In this document: in pieces, positions 11,525-24,700 of the stretch
How the letters are laid out: each line of letters begins with the position of its first letter
Position numbering within the stretch: the stretch's first letter is position 1
NCBI GenBank assembly: GCA_028829895.1
Contig: CM054182.1
Span: forward strand, 5,933,001 to 5,997,000
Length of the DNA: 64,000 nucleotides
DNA from: Sinotaia quadrata
Taxonomy: Eukaryota; Mollusca; Gastropoda; Architaenioglossa; Viviparidae
Reading direction: 5' to 3'
Made by a program: the position numbers and the translations under genes
Notes under the pieces: model-generated
What the model was told of the DNA's origin: nothing
The model's input: the letters and a program-made list of their open reading frames with translations, nothing else
Database searches by the model: none

Positions 11525-12430
11525 TGGAGGGAATTGACTTGCAGAAGACCAAGACATTCTTATGAGATGGACAGAATACTGCTCAGACCTATACAACCAC
11601 AGACCTACAGGGGACCCAATCATACTCAACACCCCACCAGTGACCAATACTGACAACTACCCCATCCTCTGAGTAGAAGCAGAGATAGCAATGAAATCAT
11701 TGAAAAAGGGGAAGGCAGCAGGAATAGACATCACTGCAGAACTAGTCCAAGAACGGGGAGAAGCCATGATAAGTGCCCTACTAACAATCTGCAATAAGAT
11801 CTGGCAGACAGGGGAATGGCCAACACCATGGACTCAGTCACTCATAATAAAACTCTCCCCCAAAAAGGTGATTTGCAGCAATGCCACCCAAGCAAAGTCA
11901 TGCTAAATATCATATTAAACAGACTGAAGCCACAGACAGAGGAAATCATAGCTGAAGAACAGGCAGACCAGACCAGAACAAAAGCACAACTGAACAGACT
12001 TTTAATCTGACACTGCTATGAGAGTAGTACCTCCAGCACCAATAAGACCTTTATCATGTCTTTGTAGATTTTAAGAAGGCGCTTGACAGGGTGTAGCATG
12101 CAGTCCTTTCGTTCACTGTACAACATCAATACCAGCCTGATCAAAGCCATAGAAAGCCTTTACAGCAAGGCCACCAGCACATCCTACTTCAACAGCCAAT
12201 TAGGAGATTGGTTCAGGGCAACAGTGGGAGTCAGACAAGGCTGTTTACTTTTGCCTATTCTCTTCAACATCTTCCTTGAAAGAATCATGACAGATGCTCT
12301 GGAAGACCATGAAGGAACTGTCAGTATTGGAAGCAGAACAATAACAAATTACTCTTTGCTGATGACATCGATGGCCTTGCAGGAAATGAGGAGGAGCTAG
12401 CTCACTTGGTGGAAATACTGGACAGGACAG
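11525..12430 (+). mobile_element. LINE reverse-transcriptase remnant, 5' part
   Basis: A degenerate non-LTR reverse transcriptase is readable through several frames: DILMRWTEYCSDLYNHRP, then KSLKKGKAAGIDITAELVQ, CNKIWQTGEWPTPW, VGVRQGCLLLPILFNIFLE and the catalytic FADD at 12355-12366. Stops at about 11671 and 12008 and frame breaks show it is dead. The reading continues at 14485 after a 2-kb insertion. Confidence 0.85.
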
Positions 12431-14479
12431 TGTGAAGGTCTTGGTTATGTAATGAATATTATATATTAATTAATATTAAATTACTTGCAGCTTAATAATC
12501 ATTCTTCCCCAGAATATTAACAATCAACCAAATTCAATGTGGTCTGGAGAGACTAGGTCAAGCCCTGGATAAGTAATCTCCTTAATTATTTCCCCTACCC
12601 AGGTGCTACTTGTCTGAAGCAAAGGCACTAGCTAAACCAAATCTTGTCAGTTACTTCTGCTCCATACACCTCCAATTCCAGCAAAAGGTGACCCTATCCT
12701 AAAAATGTGCACAACCATCTTTTACTCTATTTTATTACATCATTTGGATGCCCCCCCCCTTCTGCCTGCACCCTACCTCTCTAATGAATTACCGAAAGTC
12801 GAAAGGTGAAACTTCAATAGATTTATTAAAAGACTAAAGTAACAATCAATAAAAAAAATCATATTTACAACATTTCACAAGGCAAATTAAAAATTAACAT
12901 AAGTTGGGGATTGCAGATCTCTTAGACAAAATAACAGAATTATGCTAATCTGTGATTTATAGGAAACCAGTCATTCAATGTTCAATTTACTACAATAATG
13001 TAAGAAAAAATAGAAAATAGAGATTCAGAAATTACAAATAATCATCAAACAAAATACAGACACTTAATGAGCATTTACAATATTCACTTAGTTATCATGT
13101 GTGTCAAGGAGACTGGCTGGTGAAGATTCTAGAGATCTGGTGCCAGTCCATGGAACAGTTTATGAATCACACATGAATTGTTCAAGGAATTTCATATATA
13201 TGTTCACAAATCAAGTTTGCAAACACACACTGTTTACAGCTTACACACTGGAGAACGAAAGTAATAGGTGGCTCTGCCTACTTTACACTTTCGTTTGTGA
13301 CAGTTCACAGAGTCACTCTGGTTTAGCTAAAACTGCTTATCGCCCCTTCTGTGACAGTCACTGGAATCTCTCAAATGAGTTCAACACTGCTCAGCACACT
13401 CTAACAAGTACCTGGCTCTGATACTCATGAATCTCCAGCACCTGTGTCTATCTCGTCACGTCTAGACACCTCCCTGGCTCCGTAAATGTCCTGGACTCCA
13501 AGCTCCACTGCTTACACCAATCATATCAACTATAATATGGTTTCAGGTACCCCTCCATCAGAGTGCTAAGTTTCCAGGATCCTGGAGAGATTGCTCTACT
13601 AACCGGTAGCTTCTCATTGCGGCTCTAACAGTACCAGAAGCTGAAGCTGAACTGTAGTTAGCAGAAGAAAGGTCTACTGGTAGTAGTAGAAGAAGCTGAC
13701 TCTAAAGCTGTAAAATACAATATCATTTGTGCATCAATGCTTGGTTTCACGAAGTGTTTAAGTCTGTAACTTTATTCTCGTTCTATTAGTTTAATTTCTT
13801 TACTAAGTTTACAATTAGAAATCCTTTCATATCGAGAATAACATTACAATAAGTTTACAACAAATTGAAAGTTAACATATGAATTCACAATAAAATGCAA
13901 ATAATCTTTCGAGTGAAAATCTTTGTTACAGTTAAAGTTCTAACTTACCCATATGTACATTTCGCTTATTAACCATGTAGAAATCAGCCAAGACACAGGA
14001 CTTTCTCAGTGCTGAGTGTGAGCTGAATTGGTCTATTTATACAGATTGTAAATTTGGCATGGTTCCGCGCTGGATGCGTCTATAAGTCAATAGCATCTGG
14101 CCTTGGGGTAATTAGTTCTTTTACAGTCTTTTCCCCTTTTGTCTGTCATCGCGGTTGAGATATCGTTCTCTTAAGATCGACGTTTTCCAAGGTAGCTCAC
14201 TCCTTTGAAATTTTACTGGACACATGAGTTCTACCACCTCCCGTCTTCACGGCATGTGCGGCTTACATAGCTGATTTTCTATGGTGATCTGTATTATGTA
14301 ATACTCACTGGACCGATTCCTGCCATAGCCATATTTGGTTTCAAACTTAGCCTGCTGTTCAGACAAGTCTAACTCAGGTCCCTTGGCTCTTTAATCCGAT
14401 TATAAGAAATTTTCTACACAATTCGACCCTTTTGGAACTAGGTCAACAATGGTTTGTTTATAATATAATAATTGTTACA
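12431..14479. mobile_element. LTR-like insertion within the LINE (solo LTR or non-autonomous element)
   Basis: The insert begins TGTGAAGG and ends TGTTACA, the TG...CA termini of LTRs. It is flanked by GACAG (12426-12430) and GATAG (14480-14484), a 5-bp target duplication with one change. Removing the insert and one copy restores the LINE frame exactly (LDRT followed by ATAFGMEIS). A TATA-like CTATTTATA lies at about 14034. No paired LTRs, primer-binding site or pol motifs were seen inside, so a long solo LTR is the simplest reading. Confidence 0.7.
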
Positions 14480-15056
14480 GATAGCTACTGCTTTTGGTAT
14501 GGAAATCAGTGCAGAGAAGACCAAATTGATGACCAAGAAATCCAGTGGCATTGGCAATGATATAATGTTTGGTGATCAGTAACTGAAATAGTTAATAAAT
14601 TCAAAGTACTTAGGAGTCATCATGACAGACGATCAAAACCAGAAATATTGTTCACGATTGATGCGGTCCTTGGTTGTATCTGTGTTTTTATACGCCTGTG
14701 AGTCGTGGACCCTCACAGTGGATCTCGAAAGGAGGATACAAGCTACTGAAATGAGATGCTTTCGAAGGTTGCTTGGCATTTAGTATAGAGATCATGTCAC
14801 GAATGAGGAAATGGGCAACAGAAATAGGCTTGGGCCCTTTGAAGAGCTATTAGCCATTGTGATAAAACTCAAAATGAAATGGTACGGGCATGTCACACGA
14901 TCAGCAGGCGCCGGGACAATCATGCAAGGTACTATGCACGGAGGGTGAAGGTGAGGAAGACAGAGGAAAAGATGGGAGGATAACATCTCAGAGTGGACAG
15001 GATTGAAACTGAGCAATACAGTAAGATTAGCAGAGAAACTGGTTGTCAGGTCATGA
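14480..15056 (+). mobile_element. LINE reverse-transcriptase remnant, 3' part
   Basis: Continues the interrupted LINE: FGMEISAEKTKLMTKKSS, then SVFLYACESWTLTVDLERR, MRCFRRLLGI, YRDHVTNEEM, KMKWYGHVTRSA and RWEDNISEWTGLKLS, interrupted by several stops. This is the usual C-terminal end of a widespread animal LINE reverse transcriptase. It ends in a GATA microsatellite. Confidence 0.87.
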
Positions 15057-15290
15057 CATGATAGACAGACAGATAGATAGATAGATAGATATACATATAA
15101 GTAGTTATATTTATTTATCTCTCTCGCTCTCTCTCTTATTTGTCTCTAGATAAGTTCATACGTGTATATGTTTATTTGTCTCTCGATGTGAACATGTATG
15201 TATTTGTGTGTGTGTGTGTGTATATATATATCATTATATGCGCCTACACACACACACACACACATACACAAAATATATATATGCATAACG
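15057..15290 (+). repeat. Simple-repeat cluster after the LINE 3' end
   Basis: (GACA)n/(GATA)n at about 15058-15090, CT-rich at 15115-15137, (TG)n at 15206-15222 and (CA)n at 15246-15264. The GATA tract abuts the LINE end, as many LINE tails do. Confidence 0.85.
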
Positions 15291-15559
15291 CCACGGGCTC
15301 ATCTTTTGTTTTAAAAAGCACATTATTTCACACGTATTTTAGAAGTTGTGAACTAAAAAATCTCTGTTTAAGCACTTTTTTCCTTTTTAAAACCAGCTTT
15401 TTAAAAGTCAGTATTTATTCTCCCTCCCCTCACAACATTGTAATTTTCGATCGACTTCATGTATTATATATATTGCATAATTATTTTGTGGGATCGATTT
15501 TTCGATCTAAGTCGATCGCACTTCTATTTATACTATTGGCTCTTGTTTGCACTAGTTCG

Positions 15560-15610
15560 CTTAGTTGAATCAGAATCAACAAAAGATTTGGACTTCCGGC
15601 ATTGTGAGTT
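15560..15610 (+). promoter_or_regulatory. Possible promoter / leader exon of gene B
   Basis: An ETS-type CTTCCGG motif at 15593-15599 is followed by a good donor, GTGAGT, at 15604-15609. Gene B needs an upstream leader exon because an acceptor lies 18 nt before its ATG. The site is 2.3 kb upstream and follows the end of the intergenic LINE. It is a guess from motif position. Confidence 0.25.
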
Positions 15611-17927
15611 ATTTTCCTTGTAATCTAGGAAGTAGTTAACACGCATGTAAGACATCTTGAATTTTCTCGTTAGGTATCTTTTTCTAAGTAAATTATGTCG
15701 TTAAATATGGCTGATATACATGCTTATCCCCAAAATAGTATTAGAGTATATATTTATGAAAAAATATTTGAAATTTATTAATTGCAGTTTTTCTCGATAA
15801 CATTCAAATAATAATACTGTAAATTACAGTATTATTATTTGTGTAATTCTAAAGCGTAAATCAATAGTATTATTAGGAGTAATAATTTTAATGTCTTATA
15901 TATAAGATATATGTGTGTTATATGAGGCTACTAATTTAGGATTATATTCTGCTAGTAATATTTGTATAGTTTTTAAATATCGATTACTATTAGTATTAAT
16001 TTATATTAAAAAAATAATTAATTTTTAGATTTCAGTTCAGTAGTAAAACTAGTTTAACAGTATAAACAAAAAGCCTACTTATGACAATACTTAAATTTGG
16101 TTAAAAATATCGAAGAGGAAACGGCAGAAAGCATTGACTAAAGTTCAGCATTAACATTAAGAACTACCATATTAATTAATATTATGTACGCTAAATTTGA
16201 AGTTTTGTAAACAAGTTTGTTATAACTTATTAAGTTATTGACGCTGACAGTGAGATACTGCTAAATTACTATAGGCCTAATTCGTTTATCTGTTTAAATT
16301 CTGTATGTTTTTTGTTTTTTTTGTTCTCTCTACTAAGTACTACTACTAGTTCATTCCACTTAACGACTTCGTATTGTGCATGATAAATTATTAAATAGGC
16401 CTACATTTTTGTGGGGTTGAATTGAGTACTGTCAATAGGTGATCGTTAACGAGTAATATACTAATAATGGATTGTGTTCAGATTCAAAGTATTTTTTAAC
16501 ATATTATTATTAATTATTACCTGTAACTAAGCAATTAGCAAGACATCTGACATAGGATCATATTTTTATTATCAACATTTCAATAATCATTTTGCCTGAT
16601 TTGCATTAGTGCTTCCAAATCCAAGAACTTGAAGAAGGTTGCAAGAATTTAGAATGTTTTTAATGATTTATTTGAGTTTTGATGAAAACTGGGAAGGAAG
16701 TTATAATGTGAAAAAAAGTAATAGTAGACCAGGGTATTTTAGTACAAATTACAATATTTTATTGTTTGCAATTTAAGTTGACTGATGATCACACACTTCA
16801 ATTATTATCATCTTGTTTGATACATTATTACTTATAACCAGTTTTCTATGAAAATGTATACACATCCCTTGAATATGTATTCTGAAACTTGCCCACAAAT
16901 TTAATTTTTTGTTAGGTAGTAATTTATGATTAAGATATAAGAACAAAAATGCTAACATTAACAAAAGTCTTTAAATTCACCTTCATATAGTACAGGGTGC
17001 AATATTTATGCTGTAACAGTTAGTATGAATGAATATTGCTGTTGCTGTTTTGATCTTGCATTCTTGTTACAACTACAAAGTTGCTTAAAATGCAAATATT
17101 TAACACCAATTAAATCATTCTACCCCAGCTGTTTATCTACTCTGCAGCCAACTGCTGCTGAGCAGGTTCACTTCTGTCTGCCTAGCTGTGCAGGCCAACA
17201 CTGCATCTGTTAGTGGCTGCTCTACTTAATTTCCCATAATTTATTTTCTAATTCTTGCATTTAAAAAAAAAAGTCGAACTGCTTTATGAATAAGTGTTAA
17301 ATATGGCTATGAATTTGTATGAAAAAATATAAATATATTCATTATTAATATTCCCCTAATTAGTGGTAAAAAGGAAAAAAAGAATGAAAAAATCAAAATA
17401 CTTCACTAACCATTAATTAAACCAAAAAAGAAGCCAGAGAAAGAGATAAAACAAAACAAAACAAAAAAATGAAAACAACACAAATAGGAATGTAAAATAA
17501 TGTTTGTGACAAATTCAGCAACTTCAATCTCTGAAAATTTTGTTTTCTGACTTGCCGTGGTTGCACAAAAACTTTAAAAAAATCGCACAAAGAAACACTG
17601 CAAAAATTGCTGAAAACTTTGATCACACCCATGGTTGTCAGAAGGAAGTAAAGGTAGGAGCTTTTACCAAATGCAAAAACAAATTGAATAAGAACACAAG
17701 TTATTGATAAACCCACATGATTGAGCCCACCTGTACTTTGGCAAAAATGGTTGGTGCGGTGGTACGGCCATTCTTGTACTTCTGGGGTAGAAAGAGTTAA
17801 GAGGTTTTCTATTGTAATTTTAACATTTAGGCATAAAATTAATCCATTTGAAATAATCACAGCATTTATAATTATTGCTAGTTTAATTAATAATATGGCA
17901 TTTAATTCTAATTAAGTGTATTTTCAG
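15610..17927. other. Upstream region / leader intron of gene B
   Basis: AT-rich. It contains a 37-bp perfect palindrome at 15805-15841. I see no coding exon; an open frame at 17417-17860 on the minus strand has no supporting splice or domain evidence. Confidence 0.45.
15805..15841. repeat. 37-bp palindrome
   Basis: CAAATAATAATACTGTAA runs into its own reverse complement. It is short, AT-rich and possibly a footprint of a foldback element. Confidence 0.8.
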
Positions 17928-18753
17928 TTTTTGAAGTTGAAAAACATGCCACCCAAACGGAAAAGTCCTGCTGTTGCCAGAGGCAAAGCTGTCTTACAAG
18001 TTAAATCTTCAGCTGATCCTCTCAAAGAGGACACTACAGAGGTACCCCAAAATGATGGAATTGAAGCAACTGAAGACAGCAGGAGCATAGCAACATCTGC
18101 CCTTACAGGTAGAGATAGTGGAAATGATGGAACTGCAACCAAAGAATGTGTTGAGGCTGTTGATCTCAACAAAAGTTGTGATGAAGAAATGGTTGAAGAA
18201 TGTATTGAAGGGGATGGAGGAGAGGAGGAAGAAATCCAATTGATAGGTGAAAAAATGGAAAGTGCAGATAATGACAGTGATGTTGACAGAAATTGTAATA
18301 TGGATTTGGGGGAGTATAGTGTAGTTGATGAATTGGGAGGTGATGAAGGTAAAGAATGTGAATTAAAAAAGACTGCAGAAAAGAAAGTGAACTCAGATGA
18401 GAAAGGAACACTCGTGAAGGAAAAGAATGCAAAAAGTGCATGTGAGATGCCAAAGCCACTCGTACGGGAAAATGATTCTTTGACTCCTGCATTGAGTGAA
18501 CAAAAGCTTGAAATGGGTGCAAATAATGGAGAAGATATGGAAATTTCTTCGGCTACTGTGGCTGAAAAAATAACACCAAACTCTACAGAAATGGAAAAGA
18601 AAGAAAATGACAAAGAGGAAGTGAAAGGTGATGAAAAGAGCAAGCTTAGCAGCGAGGAGCTCTACATTCAGAATAAAGTAGCTGTCATGCGGAAAAGGGC
18701 TTTTGGGTTTCGCCAGAGTGCGCCTATATATGACAAATCTAATTTTGATGATG
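17928..18753 (+). CDS. Gene B coding exon 1 (CDS starts 17946)
   Basis: The acceptor TGTATTTTCAG ends at 17927 and an 18-nt leader precedes the ATG at 17946. The exon encodes a basic start (MPPKRKSPAVARGK), a long Glu/Asp/Ser-rich acidic region, then a more folded-looking end with MRKRAFGFRQSAPIYDK. The donor GTGAAT at 18754 leaves phase 1. Long antisense and shifted open frames here are shadows of the purine-rich coding strand. Confidence 0.85.
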
Positions 18754-21700
18754 GTGAATATTATTATTTAATGCAATTCATTATCATATTTCTGTAATAT
18801 TTATATATATCAGGAGTGCACAAACCGTGGCCCAAGATGGCTCTGCGCAGCCCCCAGACACATTATTTCATTATTTGTGTTGTTTTTTTCTACTGAGCCA
18901 TCAATGTGCAATCTGACTTGCGCTTGCGGCCCTCCACACACTATCAATTGGAAATGTGGCCCTCTGGCCTAAAAAGTTTGTGCACCCCTGATATATATGG
19001 GTCATTCTCTGTATGAGTGTACCATTTTGTGACGTCAATTGCAAAATAATAAATTGGATTAAATCTAAATGTAAAAGTCTGCAACAGGGCATAATGCTCA
19101 CATAAAAGCATAAAAGATAAAATTTATAAAAATATTGATGTTATATAAATTTGCAATACATAAAGAGCATTGTTTCTGATGAAAACTTAAACAGTAAAGT
19201 TGAGCTGTGTTTTACCAGACATTTTTTAAAATAAGCAATATAATTATTTCATTGCATTGAATATATTTTCTTTATTAACCTAAATTATTAACTTAATCTG
19301 GATACATATTTATTTAAAATTATAAACTGTAACCTCATTATGTTGAGACCTTATTCAGCTCCGAATGACAAAAGACCCACAACCAAAGAAGCTCCATTTT
19401 TCTCAATCAGGCATAAAATAGGTTGTTATTATGGTGTGAAAATAATGTTAGGTAATAACGTTTTTTTTATATATAATAAGTCGATTTGCGACGTTTATAC
19501 TCTTGAATATAATGTGCAGATTTTTCGACCACTACTAACTCTGGTTTCCAACATACACACCAACTATATGAAACTTTAAATGCAAAAGAAACCATATGGA
19601 TATGCACATAATATTTAAGCTATTTATGATGTGAATCAATTTAGTCAAAATATATTGAGATTATCAGAAATCTTACCCGTTTTGAAAATGAAATGCTCGT
19701 GATTCCAATAATTTTGACAAATTGCTGTCATAACAATGTGATCTTAATGGAGCTGAAAGTTATTTTTCTTATTTGATACTCAAACTCATCACACCAAGAC
19801 AAAATGACACAAGAGTTACCTTGGTTCCTTTGAACAATGTAAGAAGTAGTTTGCAGTATTATTATCTTTATTTTATAATTACATGTACAATTTATTATTT
19901 TCTTTGTCGTGTACTTAAACTGAAATGAAAGCAATTTAGATTTATTGAAGATGACTATTTCTGAATACAATGAACAGATTTGAAAAGCTTTAGCAGTGAA
20001 TATTTTGATTGCATTGAAGTGCCATTTTCATTTTATAAAAACGAAGTTGTATTACAAAAATAAATACAAATTCATCCAACTATCTTATGTATCTCTCACA
20101 TTAATTCTGGATATAGAATATAAACACATTATATTTCAGTGCTTTATTTTAAAAACAGAACATTTCAAATAGACCTACCCTACTAAGTACACTCTTCAAG
20201 AGAATGAGCTATATTTATATTTTATTTGGAAAACCTTAATGTTAGATTTCAATCTTATACATACAATAAAATACTGTAAATTCCCACTTGGAACATTAAG
20301 AATTTTGACATAAAATCTACTTTCAGAATGGGCTTCTCACTAGTCATAATCATTTTAAATTCTATTTCATTTGATTAGAGATGTTTTTGTGCCATTCTGT
20401 TTTCTTGCACATTAAAACAAAATGGTTTCTGAGCAACTAATCTGTGAATTATTAAAAACATTTTGATAAACATATAAAAGCAAATAATGATAGAGACACA
20501 AAACAATATGGTAAGGAATTAGTCATTTGTGGGAAGATTGTGGTTTAGGATCTCTTGTGAATTTAGGTGTCAGCAAATATAAAGCATTTGACGATCCCTT
20601 AAGATCATATAATCACAGTTGTAGATTCTATGCTTTGGATTAGTGGGGATTTCAAACTTGATTTTCTTCATAATATTTTCTTTCCATTCTGATCATAATG
20701 AATTTTTAATAATAATAAAAGTTTGTAGCACTTTTTGGACCCTAACATTTATAAATAAGTCCAAAGTGGGAACTCATTCACATTACAATAGCATTTTTAG
20801 GTTTATAAATGTGATTGGTCTTGCAAGATAAAAGCATGTTGTGACATTGTTTTATTGCATTGTGGAGTTTTTACTAGTGAAATATAGATTGAATATTCTT
20901 TTGTGACAAAAACAATAAAAATCCATAACAGTGTCAGTGAATTAAGTTTGTTACTATAATGATTTAGGGCTATTATAGCTTGAGTTATATATAACTTTGT
21001 AAATTTTCATCACTTATTGACAGAAGCATTCAATGATAAGTGTCATATTTTTTTAACGCTGTACATTTTGACATTTTATTACATAATGACAGTAATAATT
21101 GTCTTCCCTTAGTTGACCATTTCACTGTGACACACAAAATTCGAGCTTACATATAATTGCACTCACTAAATCAACTAAAACAGTTAGATTCTTTATTTGT
21201 TATATCATTTACTATATCTACACACTTATGAAATACAGAATTATTTACATTTGTTTCATGTTCAAGAGCAAGATGCAGCTACATAAAATTAATCAAAATT
21301 ATTATTTGATATTATATAATTTTTTAAAATTTATTTTTACCAATCCACTTATATATAAATGAAAGTTTCACAGTTTTAAAAATATTTAAATAAGTTGAAT
21401 GAGTTTTAGAGTTGGTCATTCCAAGTTATTTTAGCACTGCAATAAAAGATTCAGTCTGCTAAAGGTAATACTAATAGCATAAAGGAGTTTAAACATTTAA
21501 AAGCCTTTTAAATTTGATACAGTTATAAATTTGAATTACTGGCTCTTAGTTCACTAGCCAGACAAATATGCTAAATCCATTATTTGTGTTTTCAGGTATG
21601 TTTGAATATAAGATCAAAATGGATGGCTTTCGATATTATGACTTGAAGCACAGAGCATTTATGGAAGTTATAGGTCTTGTCGACAGTATCAGATGCAGTG

Positions 21701-24700
21701 TCACTCATCAGTCACTGAACTCTACTAATAATAAAAGTAAATCATCTTATACAGGGTAAGTGAAATTAGATTTATCACTAAAATGTATCCATCTGAGTTA
21801 TTATTATTAAGATTTTATTTTATATTTTCAAATCTTATTTGATAATCTCCCTTGCATAGGAGAACAAATATGGTGAAAATTATACACACATGCAAAATAA
21901 ATTAAAAATATTAAACACAATTGAGGGCATTGCCAGAAATCTGTGATAGGTATTTATACAAAATATCTATTTTGCTAAATTTATTATACTTTCATAGAAA
22001 ATAGAGCATTATTGGCATCATTCATTTGCATGTAAAAACTTGAAATATTAATTCTTTAATGACATCACATTCCATCTGCCCCATAAGTATACATCCTCAT
22101 ACATTAAAAAAATGTTTACATATATTTAAGAAAAATATACCCTAGCATGTAGTTTTAATTTTGTCATTGAAAAATTAATTCTTTTAAACAAACATGATAT
22201 TTATAAGATAGATTGACACAACAACCAAGTCTTATTATGCTAAAACTGTGGAAGTGATAAAATTATGACTGCAATGATTTCATCCTTTTTAAAAATTATT
22301 TTAAAACCTTATATTCCACCCTGGTTATTTGATCTTTCTTTCTTCCTAAAATAAAGATTAACTTTTAATAACCTGCAGCACATGAAAATTTGTTAACACA
22401 AATAATGTACTCTTAATGTATATCCCATTAAGAATAATACTATATTATCATTTGATTCATGCAGATGGGTGGAGTTGCTTCTACATAAAGAATATGCTTC
22501 ACGTGTAATGGAGAGGTTAATTTTCTGTCCACTGAAGAATGATCACCTTACTTTTGAGATCCAGCGGCGTAAACAAGATCCCGATGCCTCTATTGTATCA
22601 GATGCTGACAAGAGTGATACAGTTAAACCAACATACCCCATTGTGGCAGATACTAGTAAGTGATTTTTCTCTCTTGATGAAATTAGAATTCCTGTTTTTA
22701 AAATTCTTACACAGAATTTCCCAGCATGAAAAAAATTAAAATTTGGAACATAGATTTTTAAAAAAGTATATAATGGTTATAGTTATTTTTAGGATTTTCT
22801 TTACTCTACACACAGAAGAAAAAATTGTCAACAGTTCAAATGTGATATATAAAAATGCAAAACCAGAAATTTAAGAATACCATATTTTTATTTATTAATT
22901 TTATATTTGGGTCATTTTCTGGATGAGTGTACTTCATAGGGTGGGTCCATTTATGTGTTGTCTTAAAAATACAGATTGATATATGTGTTTACATTCTATA
23001 TTTTGAGTGTTATATGTGAGAGATACATAAGATAGTTGCATGAATTTGTTAATTTATTTTGTAATTATTTGTAATACAAATTTGTTTGAACTGAAAAGCA
23101 GCCTCTTTCTTTTTATTAATTTTCATTGTTATAAAAAATCCAACAAACAGATCTTTTAAAAGTGAAAACACATTAAAGCAACATTCAAGTTTATGAAGAA
23201 GTTAAATAAAGTCTTTTTTTTTTGTCACATTTCCTTTCCACATAAATCAAATCCAAAATTTGTATTCTTTTACTGAACTCCGATATGTCATACACGCTAT
23301 TCAAATAATTGATGCATTTGAAATATTCATATGCTAATGTTTTTCAAATTTATTCATTGTATTTAAAAATATTCATCTTAAAAAATCTAACTTGCTCATG
23401 TTTCCATTTAAGACATAACAAAGAAAATAATAATAATAATAGGTATTCCAAACATCGCTGAATGGCTGATTGGGATGTTGTTTAGTCAATTTTTCTATAT
23501 TTTCAACACTCATGTTTCCTCTGTTTCCTCTGTATATAAAGCACATGAAACAAAAAGTTTGTTCTCTGTTCTGTCTTTTTATGTGAAATAAATGTGAAAA
23601 AGTAGTAATAAGTTATTCAGAAGTTACCAACCCAGCGACTTTTTGACCAAGCCGCCATAACTTGTCCAGCGGTAGCGCTTAACACATGCACTCTTTCTCT
23701 ATCCATCAGTACGCATATGGTACAGTAATCTAAAAATAATAACTGTTTTCATGTAGGGGAGAGAACAAGGTTTATTTCCATACTAAATAATGCGAGGGAA
23801 TTTCAAGATAAGGTGTGATAAAGTTAAACTTAAATTTTCTTAAATTACGTTCATGGTGATTCCGATAACATAGCAGCCTTAAAAGCTACCAAAAAATAGG
23901 AAAATTCTTCATCTATTAGTCTAAATAATTTGTTTGGGACAAAAATACTGCACGCATACTGAATTGCTTTGAAAGAATGTGGTCAATGACCGAAATCACC
24001 AAAGAATGTCAACAGTAATGGCGGATTGTATCAAGTACCGTCACGTTCCACTCGGTGACAATGAACCAGTTTCCACTTTGCATTCTTGTGCATCACTCTG
24101 AGGATGTTAGTTGATAAGTTAAATCAATTATTTTAAGTTTTTGGCATATATTTTTTTGTTTAAAGGACTATATTAACTGATAAATAAGAATTTTCAGGGT
24201 CTATAGGTCTACAGTATCATTCATCTTTTAAGGTGTTGATGGGTGAACACGGAAAATAACTATGAATTTATTCCTGCCTTATCCATAGTTTAAGTTTTGT
24301 ATCATTCAATAGGGGAAAGATTTATTTTCAACATAATGTATTTCGTTTATTCGGATTGCATGTTATTTGCTTTTAATTCTTTTTATCCGCTAAAAAATGT
24401 AACTTAATATGTGATTAGACAGAAATTATCTTTATACATATAGATAGAGTATAGTTTACTGATCATTTTGATATGTAAACCAACTCTGTATGATGTATAG
24501 TTTCAGAGATATGGCAGTTTGCTTGTGTATGTTTTCTGTGTTAAACTTTTTCTTTGTTAAAATTTGCTGAAAAGGTCATTTTCAGCATCCAATAATTTCC
24601 ACATTTTCTTTGCAATGCCTTTGGAAAAAAATAGGCATTTAGCTACATAGTAAATGATTTAATAATTTGCATTTTGGTTGTACTTTGTTCATCATTTGCA

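Noticed and set aside
9379..15603. Shared bidirectional promoter between genes A and B
   Set aside because: The candidate first exons are more than 6 kb apart, with LINE, LTR-like and simple repeats between them.
17417..17860. 147-codon minus-strand open frame upstream of gene B
   Set aside because: Low-complexity hydrophobic end, no splice partners and no family recognised. It could be transposon debris, but nothing supports a gene.
17924..18643. 239-codon minus-strand open frame, Ser/Phe-rich
   Set aside because: It is the antisense shadow of the Glu/Lys-rich acidic exon of gene B. The plus strand has the splice sites and joins in phase to later exons.
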